From NCBI GenBank assembly GCA_016793325.1, contig JAEUKI010000043.1:20677-84676 (forward strand): DNA of 64,000 nucleotides. Reading direction: 5' to 3'. The position numbers and the translations under genes are program-made. The notes below the pieces were generated by a model that was not told the DNA's origin, ran no database searches, and saw nothing but the letters and a program-made list of their open reading frames with translations. Positions within the stretch are counted from its first letter, which is position 1; each line of letters begins with the position of its first letter. This document shows, in pieces, positions 34,916 through 44,124 of the stretch. Origin of the DNA: Myxococcales bacterium. GTDB taxonomy: Bacteria > Myxococcota_A > Polyangia > Polyangiales > Ga0077539.

Positions 34916-35779
34916 GTGAAGAAGCAGCCCGCGATGACCGTGATCTACAGCGAGCGAATGCTGGCCCCAGCGCAAGGCGGCTCTCCGAGCGCCGCGAAGC
35001 CCGCGGAGGTCGTCGCGGGGTGGAAGCGCGAGGGATTCTCCTTGCGAATCGTCGAGCCTCAGCCGGCGACGCTCGAGGAGCTGTCGCTCGCGCACGACCG
35101 CCGGTACGTCGAGGACGTCCTGGAGCTGCGGCATCCCAACGGATTCGGGACCCTCGATCCCGCCGTCGCCGCGTCGCTCCCGTACACGAGCGGCGCGATG
35201 CTGTCGGGCGCGCGGATCGCGCTCGCCGAGCGATCGGCGGTGTGCGCTCCCGTGTCGGGCTTTCACCACGCGCAGTGGGACAACGCGTGGGGCTACTGCA
35301 CGTTCAACGGGCTCTTGGTCACGGCGCTCGCGCTGCGGGGCGCGGGGCTCGTGCGTCGCGTGGCGATCATCGACTGCGACCAGCACGACGGCGATGGAAC
35401 CACGGCGATCATCGATCGGCTGGGCGCTTCGTCTTGGGTGCACCACTTTTCAACAGGCGCGCACTTTCATCGCCCCTCGGAGGTGTCAGCCTTCTTCGCG
35501 CGCCTGTCCTCGGAGCTTCGCGCGATCCGAGACGTGGACCTCGTGCTGTATCAAGCGGGCGCGGACCCGCACGTCAACGACCCGCTCGGAGGGTGGCTGA
35601 CGACGCGACAGCTCCGCACGCGCGACGCGTGTGTGTTCGAAGCGGCCTTCGAGCAGGACCTCCCGCTCGTGTGGAACCTCGCGGGCGGCTACCAATACGA
35701 CGCCGCCGGAGGCATCGGTCCCGTGCTCGAGATCCATCGAAACACAGCGCTCGAGCACCTGCGCGTGTTCGTGCAGTGA
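34916..35779 (+). CDS. Histone deacetylase/acetoin-utilisation superfamily hydrolase
   Basis: 287 residues from GTG 34916, preceded by GAGAGGTGAACC as ribosome-binding site; ATG 34934 is an alternative. The zinc-dependent deacetylase signatures are there: His-His at 117-118 in SGFHHAQWDNAWGYCTFNG, metal ligands in IIDCDQHDGDGT (Asp155, His157), and the second Asp in QAGADPHVNDPLGG (Asp222). It is shorter than typical eukaryotic HDACs but complete for the core. The family deacetylates lysines, polyamines or acetylated small molecules. Control by the divergent LysR gene is likely. Confidence 0.88.
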   Translation: MKKQPAMTVIYSERMLAPAQGGSPSAAKPAEVVAGWKREGFSLRIVEPQPATLEELSLAHDRRYVEDVLELRHPNGFGTLDPAVAASLPYTSGAMLSGARIALAERSAVCAPVSGFHHAQWDNAWGYCTFNGLLVTALALRGAGLVRRVAIIDCDQHDGDGTTAIIDRLGASSWVHHFSTGAHFHRPSEVSAFFARLSSELRAIRDVDLVLYQAGADPHVNDPLGGWLTTRQLRTRDACVFEAAFEQDLPLVWNLAGGYQYDAAGGIGPVLEIHRNTALEHLRVFVQ

Positions 35780-35784
35780 GCGGT

Positions 35785-36234
35785 TCAGCCGAGGCTCCAC
35801 AGGGGCTTCCACGCGGGAGGCATCGACGCGCGGCGACAGCCGATGCAGTCCTCGATCACGTCGAGCCCAGCGTCGAGCAACGCGCGCTCGACGCCCTCGT
35901 CGAGCAGCCCAGACTGGACCCAAACGACCTTGGGCCGGAGCGCGACGATCGCGTCGACGTACGCAGCGAGGGCGTCGGCTCGCACCCACACATTCAACAC
36001 GTCGACGGGCCCTTCGACGGCGGCGAGCGAGCGGAGCACCGGTCGTCCGAGGATCGTATCGACCTCGGGGTAGCGCGTCACGACCGGGACGACCTCGTAG
36101 CCCACTTGCGACAGATAGAGCGGGATCCCGTAGGCGTCGAGCGAACGGCGGGACTCGGGTTTGATTCCGAGCACCACAATTCTTCGAGCGTCGCGGAGGC
36201 GCTGCTCGATGAGGTCTGCGTCGCTGATCAGCAC
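35785..36234 (-). CDS. CoA-binding domain protein (YccU-like)
   Basis: 149 residues, ATG 36234. It consists of one CoA-binding Rossmann domain: RRIVVLGIKPESRRSLDAYG, YEVVPVVTRYPEVDTILGRP, VDVLNVWVRADAL, PKVVWVQSGLLDEG and the C-terminal GLDVIEDCIGCRRAS. This matches the small bacterial YccU/CoA_binding_2 family, where the conserved Cys region closes the fold. The cellular role of the family is not established. It converges on the HDAC-family gene, stops 5 bp apart. Confidence 0.85.
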   Translation of the reverse strand: MLISDADLIEQRLRDARRIVVLGIKPESRRSLDAYGIPLYLSQVGYEVVPVVTRYPEVDTILGRPVLRSLAAVEGPVDVLNVWVRADALAAYVDAIVALRPKVVWVQSGLLDEGVERALLDAGLDVIEDCIGCRRASMPPAWKPLWSLG

Positions 36235-36288
36235 CGCGGCCTCGAGCAGTCTGTCACAGCGCGCAGGGAGCGCGAATTTCTCGGGATT

Positions 36289-36984
36289 TCAGCGCTTTTC
36301 GAACTGCTTGTTGCCAAAGAGGTTCGCGCGCTCTTCTTCGGTCATCGGCCCGCGCTTGGTCTTGTCCTTGAGCAGGTCGAGCCCGCGCTCGACCGCCGGA
36401 CGCGACTCGATGGCCGTGAGCCAGCGATCGACCGCCGCCCACTCTTTGCGTTCGAAGCCGAAGCGCGACAGCCCGCGCACCCACGGAAACGTCGCCATGT
36501 CCGCCAACCCGTACTCGCCCGCCATGAACTCGGATTGACCGAGGCGCTTGTCGAGGACGCCGACGAGCCTCCGCACTTCGTTGCTGTACCGCTCGATCGC
36601 GTAGGGAATCTGCTCCTTGGCGTACACTTTGAAGTGGCCGAGCTGCCCGAACATCGGCCCGATCGCCGACATCTGCCAGAGGAGCCACTCGTGCGTGAGC
36701 GCTCGCTCTCGGGGCGTCTTCGGCCAGAACGAGCCCGTCTTCTCCGCGAGGTACCAGAGGATGGCCCCCGACTCGAACACCGTGATGGGCGCCCCGTCGC
36801 CCTCGTGATCGACGATGACGGGCATGCGGTGGTTGGGGTTCATCGCGAGAAAATCAGGCTTGAACTGATCTCCAGCGGTGATGTCCACGGGCACGACCTC
36901 GTACGGGATCGCGGCCTCTTCGAGGTAGATGGAGATCTTGTGCGCGTTGGGCGTCGGCCAAGCGTAGAGCGTGATGGGCTTCAT
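36289..36984 (-). CDS. Glutathione S-transferase family protein (YfcG/Ure2-like)
   Basis: 231 residues from ATG 36984. The thioredoxin-fold N-terminus starts MKPITLYAWPTPNAHKISIY and contains NPNHRMPVIVDHEGDG (cis-Pro) and ITVFESGAILWYLAEKTG (glutathione-binding E-S). The C-terminal helical domain includes LADMATFPWVRG. This pattern matches the YfcG/YghU group, many of which act as disulfide-bond reductases. Monocistronic and cytosolic. The frame extends upstream to 37035 but the first Met of the fold is preferred. Confidence 0.88.
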   Translation of the reverse strand: MKPITLYAWPTPNAHKISIYLEEAAIPYEVVPVDITAGDQFKPDFLAMNPNHRMPVIVDHEGDGAPITVFESGAILWYLAEKTGSFWPKTPRERALTHEWLLWQMSAIGPMFGQLGHFKVYAKEQIPYAIERYSNEVRRLVGVLDKRLGQSEFMAGEYGLADMATFPWVRGLSRFGFERKEWAAVDRWLTAIESRPAVERGLDLLKDKTKRGPMTEEERANLFGNKQFEKR

Positions 36985-37171
36985 GACGGCCGACGGTATG
37001 GGGCAACAGAGCGCGACGCCAAGGCCAACCCCCAATCACCCAGAGCCCCGTCCGTCGCTTCGTACGCAGCAACGCAGCGCGTCGCCGTTGATCGCGCGAA
37101 GTTCGCGAACGGGCTGCTCGTGAGCGCCCCCGATGTACGCCGCCGCGGCGCTCAGCGTAGCGCCGATGATC

Positions 37172-38350
37172 TCACGCGCGAACGAGCTCGATCTTGGTGA
37201 TCTCGGCCGGAGCCGCGAGGCGCATGGGCGGGCCCCAATAGCCCGTTCCACGGGAGACGTACACCTGCGTGCCTCCGTGCTGGTAGAGCCCCGCGACGTA
37301 GGGCTGCTGGAGCTTCACGAGGAAGTGAATCGGCGCGATTTGCCCGCCGTGCGTGTGTCCCGAGAGCACGAGGTCCGGCGCGTAGCGCTCGGCCTTCGTC
37401 ACCTGCCGCGGCTGGTGCGCGAGCAAGACGACAGGGCGAGAGTCGTCGCGACCGCCGAGGGCGCGCTCGTAGTCCGCGCCGTGATCGCCGCCGAACTGGT
37501 GCGCGCTCGCGTCATCGACGCCCGCGAGGTCGAAGCCGTCGTCTCCGCCGATACGCACGCGCTCGTTGCGCAGCGGCTTCACGCCGAGCGTGCGCAAGTA
37601 CGCGAGCCAGTCGTCGGCGCCCGAGTAGTACTCGTGGTTTCCCGTGACGAAATACACGCCGTCGCGCGCGCGGAGGTCCGCGAGCGGCCGCACGTGATCG
37701 CCGAGCTGCGCGACCGATCCGTCGACGAGGTCGCCGGTGATCACCACGAGGTCCGGCGACTCGGCGTTGACCGAGGCGACTACGCGCTCGAGAAACGTCC
37801 GATCGAGCGTCGGCCCGATGTGCACGTCCGTGAGCTGAACGATCTTGTAGCCGCTCATGCGCGCCGAGAGCTTGGGAAGCACGATCCGCAGCGGCTTGAC
37901 CCCGGTCTTCTGCGCGGCCGAGACGATCCCCGAGAGCGAGAGCCCTGCCCCGACGAGGGCGGCCAACGCGGCGCTCGCGCGGGCGAGGCTCAAGCGCTTG
38001 GCGGGATCGGCCAGCGAATCTCCAGCCAACGTCGCGATCACCTTGCGCGCGAGGTCCGCGCCCGCGGTCGACACGAAGAGCAGAAACATGGTCCCCATCC
38101 ACAAGAACGCAGTCCACGCGAGGGGCTTCATCGCCTCGCGCGGGAGCATTCGAAACGCGATCATCGTGACGGGGATCGAGAGCGCGAGCAGGACCAGCGC
38201 GACCGTCGCGATCGTCCCGTAGGGCGCCGGGAGCGCGGCGTCGCGAACGAGCCGGGCCCAGAGATAGTAGTGCGTCCCGTAGGTGAGCGAGCTCATCACC
38301 AGGAGCATCACGACGATTCGAAGAGGGGACATCGAGGGGGTTGGTTTCAT
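37172..38350 (-). CDS. Membrane metallophosphoesterase (YkuE/YaeI-like)
   Basis: 392 residues. Four membrane spans occupy the first ~150 residues, then a calcineurin-like phosphoesterase domain: VQLTDVHIGPTLD, LVVITGDLVDGSV, YFVTGNHEYYSG, VVLLAHQP and LVLSGHTHGGQ, which supply the two-metal ligands in order. Proteins of this type hydrolyse phosphodiester or pyrophosphate bonds, for example in lipid metabolism (YaeI/YkuE), on the inner membrane. The start (MKPTPSM) is divergent from the glycogen phosphorylase gene, 69 bp away. Confidence 0.9.
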   Translation of the reverse strand: MKPTPSMSPLRIVVMLLVMSSLTYGTHYYLWARLVRDAALPAPYGTIATVALVLLALSIPVTMIAFRMLPREAMKPLAWTAFLWMGTMFLLFVSTAGADLARKVIATLAGDSLADPAKRLSLARASAALAALVGAGLSLSGIVSAAQKTGVKPLRIVLPKLSARMSGYKIVQLTDVHIGPTLDRTFLERVVASVNAESPDLVVITGDLVDGSVAQLGDHVRPLADLRARDGVYFVTGNHEYYSGADDWLAYLRTLGVKPLRNERVRIGGDDGFDLAGVDDASAHQFGGDHGADYERALGGRDDSRPVVLLAHQPRQVTKAERYAPDLVLSGHTHGGQIAPIHFLVKLQQPYVAGLYQHGGTQVYVSRGTGYWGPPMRLAAPAEITKIELVRA

Positions 38351-38418
38351 GGATGTCGCACAGAGCGATCGGTGGCTCTATCGAGAGAGCCATAAGAAAT
38401 GTGAAGCTCCGCGGCGCA

Positions 38419-40902
38419 ATGAGCGATCGACACTCCACTGTGCCCGAGTCCGAGAAGGTTGTGATCGTCGAGGACGACCGCACGAGCATGGTGAGGGACG
38501 CGCTTCACCGCGCGTTTCTCGACCACCTTGCGTACATGCGCGGCCGTCAACTCGAGAGCGCGACGAGCCTCGATCGACTGCACGCGCTGTCCTTCGTCGT
38601 GCGCGATCGGCTGATGGCCCGCTGGGCCGCGACGCGCAAGAAGCTCAACTCCGAGAAGAAAAAGCGCGTCTACTACCTGTCCGCGGAGTTTCTGCTCGGG
38701 AGGCTGCTCGCGAGCAACCTCCACGCGCTCGGGCTCTACGACGAGATGCGCTCGATCCTCGCGGAGCTGAAGGTCGACCTCTCGGACCTCGTCGAGAAGG
38801 AGCCCGACGCGGGGCTCGGCAACGGCGGCCTCGGTCGTCTCGCGGCGTGTTTTCTCGACTCGATGGCGACGCTCGGGCTCAACGGGTACGGCTACGGGAT
38901 CCGGTACGAGTTCGGGATCTTCGAGCAAGCGTTCAAGAACGGCTGGCAGCACGAGAAGCCCGACGAGTGGCTCCGCTTCGGAAATCCCTGGGAAATCGTT
39001 CGCCCCGAGCACACCGTCGAAGTGAATTTCTACGGCCGCTGCGTCGAGAGCGCCGACCGCGCGGGACGCTTCAACGTGCAGTGGGTCGACACGCAGAAGG
39101 TGCTCGGCGTTCCGTACGACACGCTCGTGGCGGGCTACGGAAACGGGATGGTGAACACGCTTCGCCTCTGGCAAGCGCGCTCGTCGAACGAGTTCGACTT
39201 CGGGCTCTTCAACGACGGCGACTACGTGCGCGCGGTCGAAGACAAGACCTCGAGCGAAGTGATCTCGAAGGTGCTCTACCCCAACGACCACAACCAAGCG
39301 GGGCGCGAGCTGCGGCTCAAACAAGAGTACTTCTTCGTCGCGTGCGCGGTGCACGACATCGTCCGGAGGCACTTCAAGCGCGGCGGGATCGCCCATGATT
39401 TCGCCAAGCGAAACGCGATTCAGCTCAACGACACGCACCCCGCGATCGCCGTCGCCGAGCTCATGCGCGTGCTCATCGACGAGCACCACATCCCGTGGGA
39501 CGCCGCGTGGGAGATCACCGTCGCGACCTTCGGGTACACCAACCACACGCTGCTCGCCGAGGCGCTCGAGAAGTGGTCCGTGGCGCTCTTCGAGCGGCTG
39601 CTCCCGAGGCACCTGCAGATCATCTACGAGGTCAATCGACGCTTTCTGCGGCAGGTGTCCATTCGCTTTCCCGGCGACGAAGCGCGGCTCCGTCGCATGA
39701 GCCTCATCGAAGAGGGAACGGAGCGAAAGGTTCGCATGGCCTACCTCGCCGTCGTCGGCTCGCACCAGGTCAACGGCGTCGCCGCGCTGCACACGCGGCT
39801 GCTCAAAGAGACCGTGCTCAGCGATTTCGCCGAGTACGACCCCGAGAAGTTCTCGAACAAGACCAACGGAGTCACCCCGCGTCGGTGGATTCGTCAGTGC
39901 AACCCGAGGCTCGCTTCGATGCTCACCGAGCTCGTGGGCCCTGGCTGGGAGACGGACCTCGATCGGCTCCGCGAGCTCGAGAAGCACGCGGACGACGATC
40001 AAGTGATCGATCGCCTCGCGGCCATCAAGCGCGCGAACAAGAGCGACTTCTCGAACTACTGCGCCGAGACGTACGAGCACAAGCTCGACCCGAACACGCT
40101 CTTCGACGTGCAAATCAAGCGATTGCACGAGTACAAGCGGCAGCTGCTCAACGCGCTGCACATCGTGAGGCTCTACCTCGACATCAAGCGCGACCCGCGG
40201 TCGGTGCAAGCGCCGAGGACGTTCTTGTTCGGCGCGAAGGCCGCGCCTGGATACAAGTCCGCCAAGCTGATCATCAAGCTCATCAACTCGATCGCGTCGG
40301 TGATCGGGCAAGACTCGTCGGTCAAGGGACTGCTCGACGTGTTCTTCGTCCCCAACTATCGAGTCTCGCTTGCGGAGCGCATGATTCCTGCGTCGGATCT
40401 CTCTGAGCAGATCTCGACCGCCGGCAAAGAGGCCTCGGGCACCGGCAACATGAAGTTCGCCATGAACGGCGCGCTCACGATCGGGACGCTCGACGGCGCG
40501 AACATCGAGATCCGCGAAGCCGTCGGCGCAGAGAACTTTTTCTTGTTCGGACTCACGGCGGACGAAGTGACTGCGCGGCTCGCCAACGGCTACCAGCCGC
40601 GCGCCATCTACGAGAGCAACGAGCGGCTGCGCGAGGTGCTCGACCTCATCGCGTCGGGCTTCTTCGAGCCCGAAAATCGCACGGTGTTTCGCCCGCTCGT
40701 CGACGACCTGCTCGCGCGCGACCCCTACATGCTCCTCGCGGACTTCGACGCGTACGTGTCCTGCCAACAAGCGGTCAGCGAGCGCTACCAAGACACGCGC
40801 GGCTGGCACCGCATGGCGCTTCGCAACATCGCGAAGATGGGCCCGTTCTCGAGCGATCGAACCATCTACGAGTACGCCCACGAAATCTGGGGCGCGCTGT
40901 AA
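38419..40902 (+). CDS. glgP: Glycogen/alpha-glucan phosphorylase
   Basis: 827 residues from ATG 38419 (MSDRHST); the frame is open to 38341 but that part lacks family sequence. It cleaves alpha-1,4-glucans with phosphate to glucose-1-phosphate. Motifs: YLSAEFLLGR, GLGNGGLGRLAACFLDSMAT, QLNDTHPAIAVAELMR, VTPRRWIRQCNP, QIKRLHEYKRQLLN and the PLP-lysine segment EASGTGNMKFAMNGALTIGT, all as expected for a full-length enzyme. No other glycogen genes are adjacent. An unusually long antisense frame covers the gene and is considered a GC artefact. Confidence 0.96.
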   Translation: MSDRHSTVPESEKVVIVEDDRTSMVRDALHRAFLDHLAYMRGRQLESATSLDRLHALSFVVRDRLMARWAATRKKLNSEKKKRVYYLSAEFLLGRLLASNLHALGLYDEMRSILAELKVDLSDLVEKEPDAGLGNGGLGRLAACFLDSMATLGLNGYGYGIRYEFGIFEQAFKNGWQHEKPDEWLRFGNPWEIVRPEHTVEVNFYGRCVESADRAGRFNVQWVDTQKVLGVPYDTLVAGYGNGMVNTLRLWQARSSNEFDFGLFNDGDYVRAVEDKTSSEVISKVLYPNDHNQAGRELRLKQEYFFVACAVHDIVRRHFKRGGIAHDFAKRNAIQLNDTHPAIAVAELMRVLIDEHHIPWDAAWEITVATFGYTNHTLLAEALEKWSVALFERLLPRHLQIIYEVNRRFLRQVSIRFPGDEARLRRMSLIEEGTERKVRMAYLAVVGSHQVNGVAALHTRLLKETVLSDFAEYDPEKFSNKTNGVTPRRWIRQCNPRLASMLTELVGPGWETDLDRLRELEKHADDDQVIDRLAAIKRANKSDFSNYCAETYEHKLDPNTLFDVQIKRLHEYKRQLLNALHIVRLYLDIKRDPRSVQAPRTFLFGAKAAPGYKSAKLIIKLINSIASVIGQDSSVKGLLDVFFVPNYRVSLAERMIPASDLSEQISTAGKEASGTGNMKFAMNGALTIGTLDGANIEIREAVGAENFFLFGLTADEVTARLANGYQPRAIYESNERLREVLDLIASGFFEPENRTVFRPLVDDLLARDPYMLLADFDAYVSCQQAVSERYQDTRGWHRMALRNIAKMGPFSSDRTIYEYAHEIWGAL

Positions 40903-40958
40903 GTCACGGCGTCGACGCGTGGCGCTCGCAGCGCGCGAACCGTATTCTCCGCAGCGCT

Positions 40959-41963
40959 TTGACGACGATTCACGCGCTCGAAGTCGAGAGGTTTCGCGAC
41001 TTCATTCGCCGTCGACACCCGTCGACCGCGGACGCCTTTCGTCCGCTGTCGTTCGGCGCAAAGACCGGTCGATCGCTGCTCGACGAACGGGTGTCCGACG
41101 AGCTCGTCTTCGAGGACTGGGCGCTCGCGCTGCGCGCGGCGCGCGATCCTGCGATTCCGATCGAGTTCGGCGCGACGACGCGCGTCGCGGACATGGGGCT
41201 CCTCGGGTTTGCGCTTCTCACAGCGCCGACGATCGGCGCGGCGATCGATCGAGCGGTGAGATTTCAGGCTCTGAGCTCCACGTCGGGGACGACCCAGGTC
41301 TCGATCGAACGCGACTCGGTCACCCTGCGCTGGCTGAGATCCGCGCCGCGAACGCTCGGCGTACGCTGCGCCAACGAGACCGTGATCGCAGAGTTCGTCG
41401 CGCTCAACCGCGAGATCGCCCCGTGTCGCCCGAGCGCCATTCAGTTTGCGCACCCAGCGCCCAGCGACACGCGCGCGCATCGTGCCTTCTTCGACGCGCC
41501 CATCACTTGGAACGCCCCTGTCGATCAGGTCACCTGGCCCGCTTCGTTGCTCGATCGCGTTCCGCGCGGAGCAGACCGAGAGCTGTCTGCGTACTTCGAT
41601 GACGCCGCGGCGCGACGACTCGCGGAGCTTCGCTTCGACGCCCCGATCGATGAGCGCGTCCGCCACGAGATTCGTCGAAGAATTTCTGAAGGAACGCCGA
41701 AGCTCCGCGACGTCGCGCTCGCCCTCGGAGAGAGCGAAGACAGCGTTCAGCGCGCGCTGCAGCGGGTCGACACCTCGTTTCGTGCGCTCGTCGACGACGT
41801 TCGACGAGCGGTCGCCGCCGAGCTGCTCGAGCGCAAAGATCTGTCGCTCACCGAAGTGGCGTTTCTCCTGGGATTTTCCGAGCTGAGCGCCTTCTCGCGG
41901 GCGTATCGACGCTGGTTCGGACGAGCGCCGTTTCGCGCCCGCGGGTCAAGCGATCCGCGGTAG
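40959..41963 (+). CDS. AraC-family transcriptional regulator with Arabinose_bd-type N-terminus
   Basis: 334 residues from TTG 40959. The N-terminal ~190 residues fit the OruR/ArgR-like 'Arabinose_bd' sensory domain (LGFALLTAPTIGAAIDRAVR). The C-terminal AraC DNA-binding region has two helix-turn-helices: PKLRDVALALGESEDSVQRA and LSLTEVAFLLGFSELSAFSR, ending AYRRWFGRAPFRAR. It likely controls a neighbouring or distant operon in response to a small molecule. A small exported protein gene follows 43 bp downstream on the same strand. Confidence 0.87.
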   Translation: MTTIHALEVERFRDFIRRRHPSTADAFRPLSFGAKTGRSLLDERVSDELVFEDWALALRAARDPAIPIEFGATTRVADMGLLGFALLTAPTIGAAIDRAVRFQALSSTSGTTQVSIERDSVTLRWLRSAPRTLGVRCANETVIAEFVALNREIAPCRPSAIQFAHPAPSDTRAHRAFFDAPITWNAPVDQVTWPASLLDRVPRGADRELSAYFDDAAARRLAELRFDAPIDERVRHEIRRRISEGTPKLRDVALALGESEDSVQRALQRVDTSFRALVDDVRRAVAAELLERKDLSLTEVAFLLGFSELSAFSRAYRRWFGRAPFRARGSSDPR

Positions 41964-42006
41964 CCGGTCAAGCGCCACGCGCGCGCACGCGCTCTGCTCG
42001 TGACGA

Positions 42007-42666
42007 ATGGTCAACGCACGTTGGAAGGCGACGCTCGCCCTGCTTTGCGCGATCGCAGAAGCCCCCGCAGCCCACGCACAGGAGGCCGATCCGCACGGGC
42101 CGTCGGCGCCGGCGAACCGCTTCGCGCACCGATTTCGACTCGAGGCGCACACGCCGCTGCTTCAACTCTCCGCGCACGCCGGACTCCTTCAGCCGATCCT
42201 CTTGCGCGGATTCAACGCGGCCCTCGATGTGCGCGTTCGACGATTCGTCCTCTCGTACAGTCACGGCGAGGGGATCGAGGGGCTCGAAGCGCTCGGGGCC
42301 CTGACGCCCACCGCGCAGAGCCGCGGAGCAACGCTCTCGATGCCGTTCTCTACAGGAGGCGGCGTCGGAGTCACGCTCATCGACGAGCTCTACGTGCTGC
42401 TCGACGTGAAGTTTCATCGCTATGCGCTGGTCGACGGGGACCAACGCGTCGAGTACTCGACGCTGACGCTCGGCGGAGAAGTCGGCTACCGTCTATTTCT
42501 TTGGAAGGGCGCTCACCTCGCGCTCGCCGTCCGGTACTGGCCAAACGTCTGGACTTCGATCCCGAACGGAACTGCCGTGCGCGGCGAGAGCCACAGGGCC
42601 GCCGAGCAAGGCTTTCACGGGCTCTTCGCGAACATGCTCTTCGGCTGGGCGTTCGATGTCCTGTGA
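42007..42666 (+). CDS. Exported beta-barrel-like protein
   Basis: 219 residues, ATG 42007. A signal peptide (ATLALLCAIAEAPAAHAQEA) is followed by alternating strands with aromatic ends (YALVDGDQRVEYSTLTLGGE; LALAVRYWPNVWTS) and a C-terminal LFGWAFDVL, a plausible outer-membrane barrel signature. No family was recognised. Its position 43 bp after the AraC regulator, same strand, suggests it could be the regulated product. The convergent RCK gene ends 23 bp away. Confidence 0.65.
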   Translation: MVNARWKATLALLCAIAEAPAAHAQEADPHGPSAPANRFAHRFRLEAHTPLLQLSAHAGLLQPILLRGFNAALDVRVRRFVLSYSHGEGIEGLEALGALTPTAQSRGATLSMPFSTGGGVGVTLIDELYVLLDVKFHRYALVDGDQRVEYSTLTLGGEVGYRLFLWKGAHLALAVRYWPNVWTSIPNGTAVRGESHRAAEQGFHGLFANMLFGWAFDVL

Positions 42667-42689
42667 TCTCGAGGAGCGGCGCAGACCGC

Positions 42690-43865
42690 TTACGCGCTCG
42701 TGTTTCGCTCGACGCCGACGGACTCGAACGCGCCCTCGCGAACGAGCGCTCGGATCGCGAAGCGCGAGCTCGACACGACCTCAGCGCGAAACGGCGCTTG
42801 CGTCAGGATCGCCGCGGCGTCCTCGTGAAACGCTCGCACGATCAGCCGCGTCTGCCCGTTGAGGTCTCGCACTCGCTCGGACACGACCAGCGCGTGACCG
42901 AGGTCCTCGCCCGTGAGCACGACGAGCTCGGCCTCGTGCGCGCCCGCCGCGCGGAGCACTTCGTACGAGCTCGGATCGCCCACTGACACAGCGCTCTGGA
43001 TCCCGTCGAGCGCGCCGTCGTGGCCGCCCGTGGGTCGCTTCTCGCGCTTGTCGTCGATGATCGTCACCTCGACGCCCTTCGGCCGGAGCGCTGCGTACAC
43101 GCGCACCGCCAGCGAGTTGAAGCCGATGATCACGCAGCGACGAACGCCCTGCTTGATCGCGGTTTGCTCGACGTGCTTCGCGGCGAGCTTGGTGGTCGAG
43201 ATGATCTTGGCGTCGTACGCGCGAGCGAGGACTTGTCCCACGTCGTCGTCCGAGCAGCGCACCACGAGCGAGACCTTGGGCGCGATGTTGCGAACGCGAC
43301 GAGCCGCGACAGCGCCGAGCTCTACGCCGTCTTCCGCGATCACGACGAGCTTCGCCTTGCCGACGGAGGCCGCCGCGAGCGCGCCGCTGTCCGCGCCGCT
43401 CCCGATCACCAGGGGCCGCTCGCCCTGGATCAACGACGCGACGCGCTCGGGGTCGTCATCGATCACCACGACGGGAATGCCTCGCTGCTCGCACAGCTCG
43501 ACCACGCGCTGGCCGAGGTTGGTGTAGCCCACGACGACGACGTGGTCCTTCGCGAGGCTCGCGAGGATCGAGCACGTTTGCTCTGGTCGATAGTGCCGCG
43601 AGACGCCCGTCGCGACGACGCTCACGACCATGCCGAACACGACGAAGTCCGACATGGTCATGTAGAAATTGCCCCACTTCGACTGATCGGGCTCGAAGTA
43701 GAAGAGCGTCCAGAGGGCGCGGGTCCACCCCTTGGACATGAGCACCGCGAAGATCAGGTAGTTCGCCAAGAACCACGCGAGCACCACGAAGAGCGCGGCG
43801 CGGTTTTGTCGAAACAACAGGCGCGCACGAATGCGCCGCCGTTGGGAGTGTCCCTCGGTGGTCAA
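42690..43865 (-). CDS. Membrane protein with two RCK/TrkA-N nucleotide-binding domains
   Basis: 391 residues. Two N-terminal spans (~24-45 and ~70-88) are joined by a 25-residue loop without a TVGYG selectivity filter (it reads WTLFYFEPDQSKWGNFYMTM). Then come two tandem Rossmann/TrkA-N domains: VVVVGYTNLGQRVVELCEQR with VVVIDDDPERV, and RCVIIGFNSLAVRVYAALRP with VEVTIIDDKREKR. The architecture resembles a K+ channel with a duplicated RCK gating ring (as in Castor/Pollux-like and related proteins), but the pore signature is missing. A regulator of another channel or transporter, or an ion channel with a non-canonical filter, is plausible. Confidence 0.8.
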   Translation of the reverse strand: MTTEGHSQRRRIRARLLFRQNRAALFVVLAWFLANYLIFAVLMSKGWTRALWTLFYFEPDQSKWGNFYMTMSDFVVFGMVVSVVATGVSRHYRPEQTCSILASLAKDHVVVVGYTNLGQRVVELCEQRGIPVVVIDDDPERVASLIQGERPLVIGSGADSGALAAASVGKAKLVVIAEDGVELGAVAARRVRNIAPKVSLVVRCSDDDVGQVLARAYDAKIISTTKLAAKHVEQTAIKQGVRRCVIIGFNSLAVRVYAALRPKGVEVTIIDDKREKRPTGGHDGALDGIQSAVSVGDPSSYEVLRAAGAHEAELVVLTGEDLGHALVVSERVRDLNGQTRLIVRAFHEDAAAILTQAPFRAEVVSSSRFAIRALVREGAFESVGVERNTSA

Positions 43866-44124
43866 TGTCTCTCTCTTGCTCGATGGGTGGGGCCGCGATC
43901 CGTTCGCGCCAACCCGCTGGCGAAGCGTTCACCAATCTGTCACGAACGTCACCCCCGCGGTCACAACCCAATGACTCGCGGGCACGTGCGGTCCAAGAGC
44001 ACCCCCCATCTCAGCCGCGCCGACGCGAGGCTGGCCCCGCGCGACTGGAAGATTCCAGGAGATTTCGAGAATCGCCCTCGTCGCGCGTCGTCGGTCCACC
44101 CCTCGTGGCGCGATCGTGGAGCCC

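Noticed and set aside
38347..40881. 844-codon minus-strand frame over glycogen phosphorylase
   Set aside because: Composition dominated by Arg/Glu/Leu/Val typical of antisense of a high-GC gene; the sense frame is a complete enzyme.
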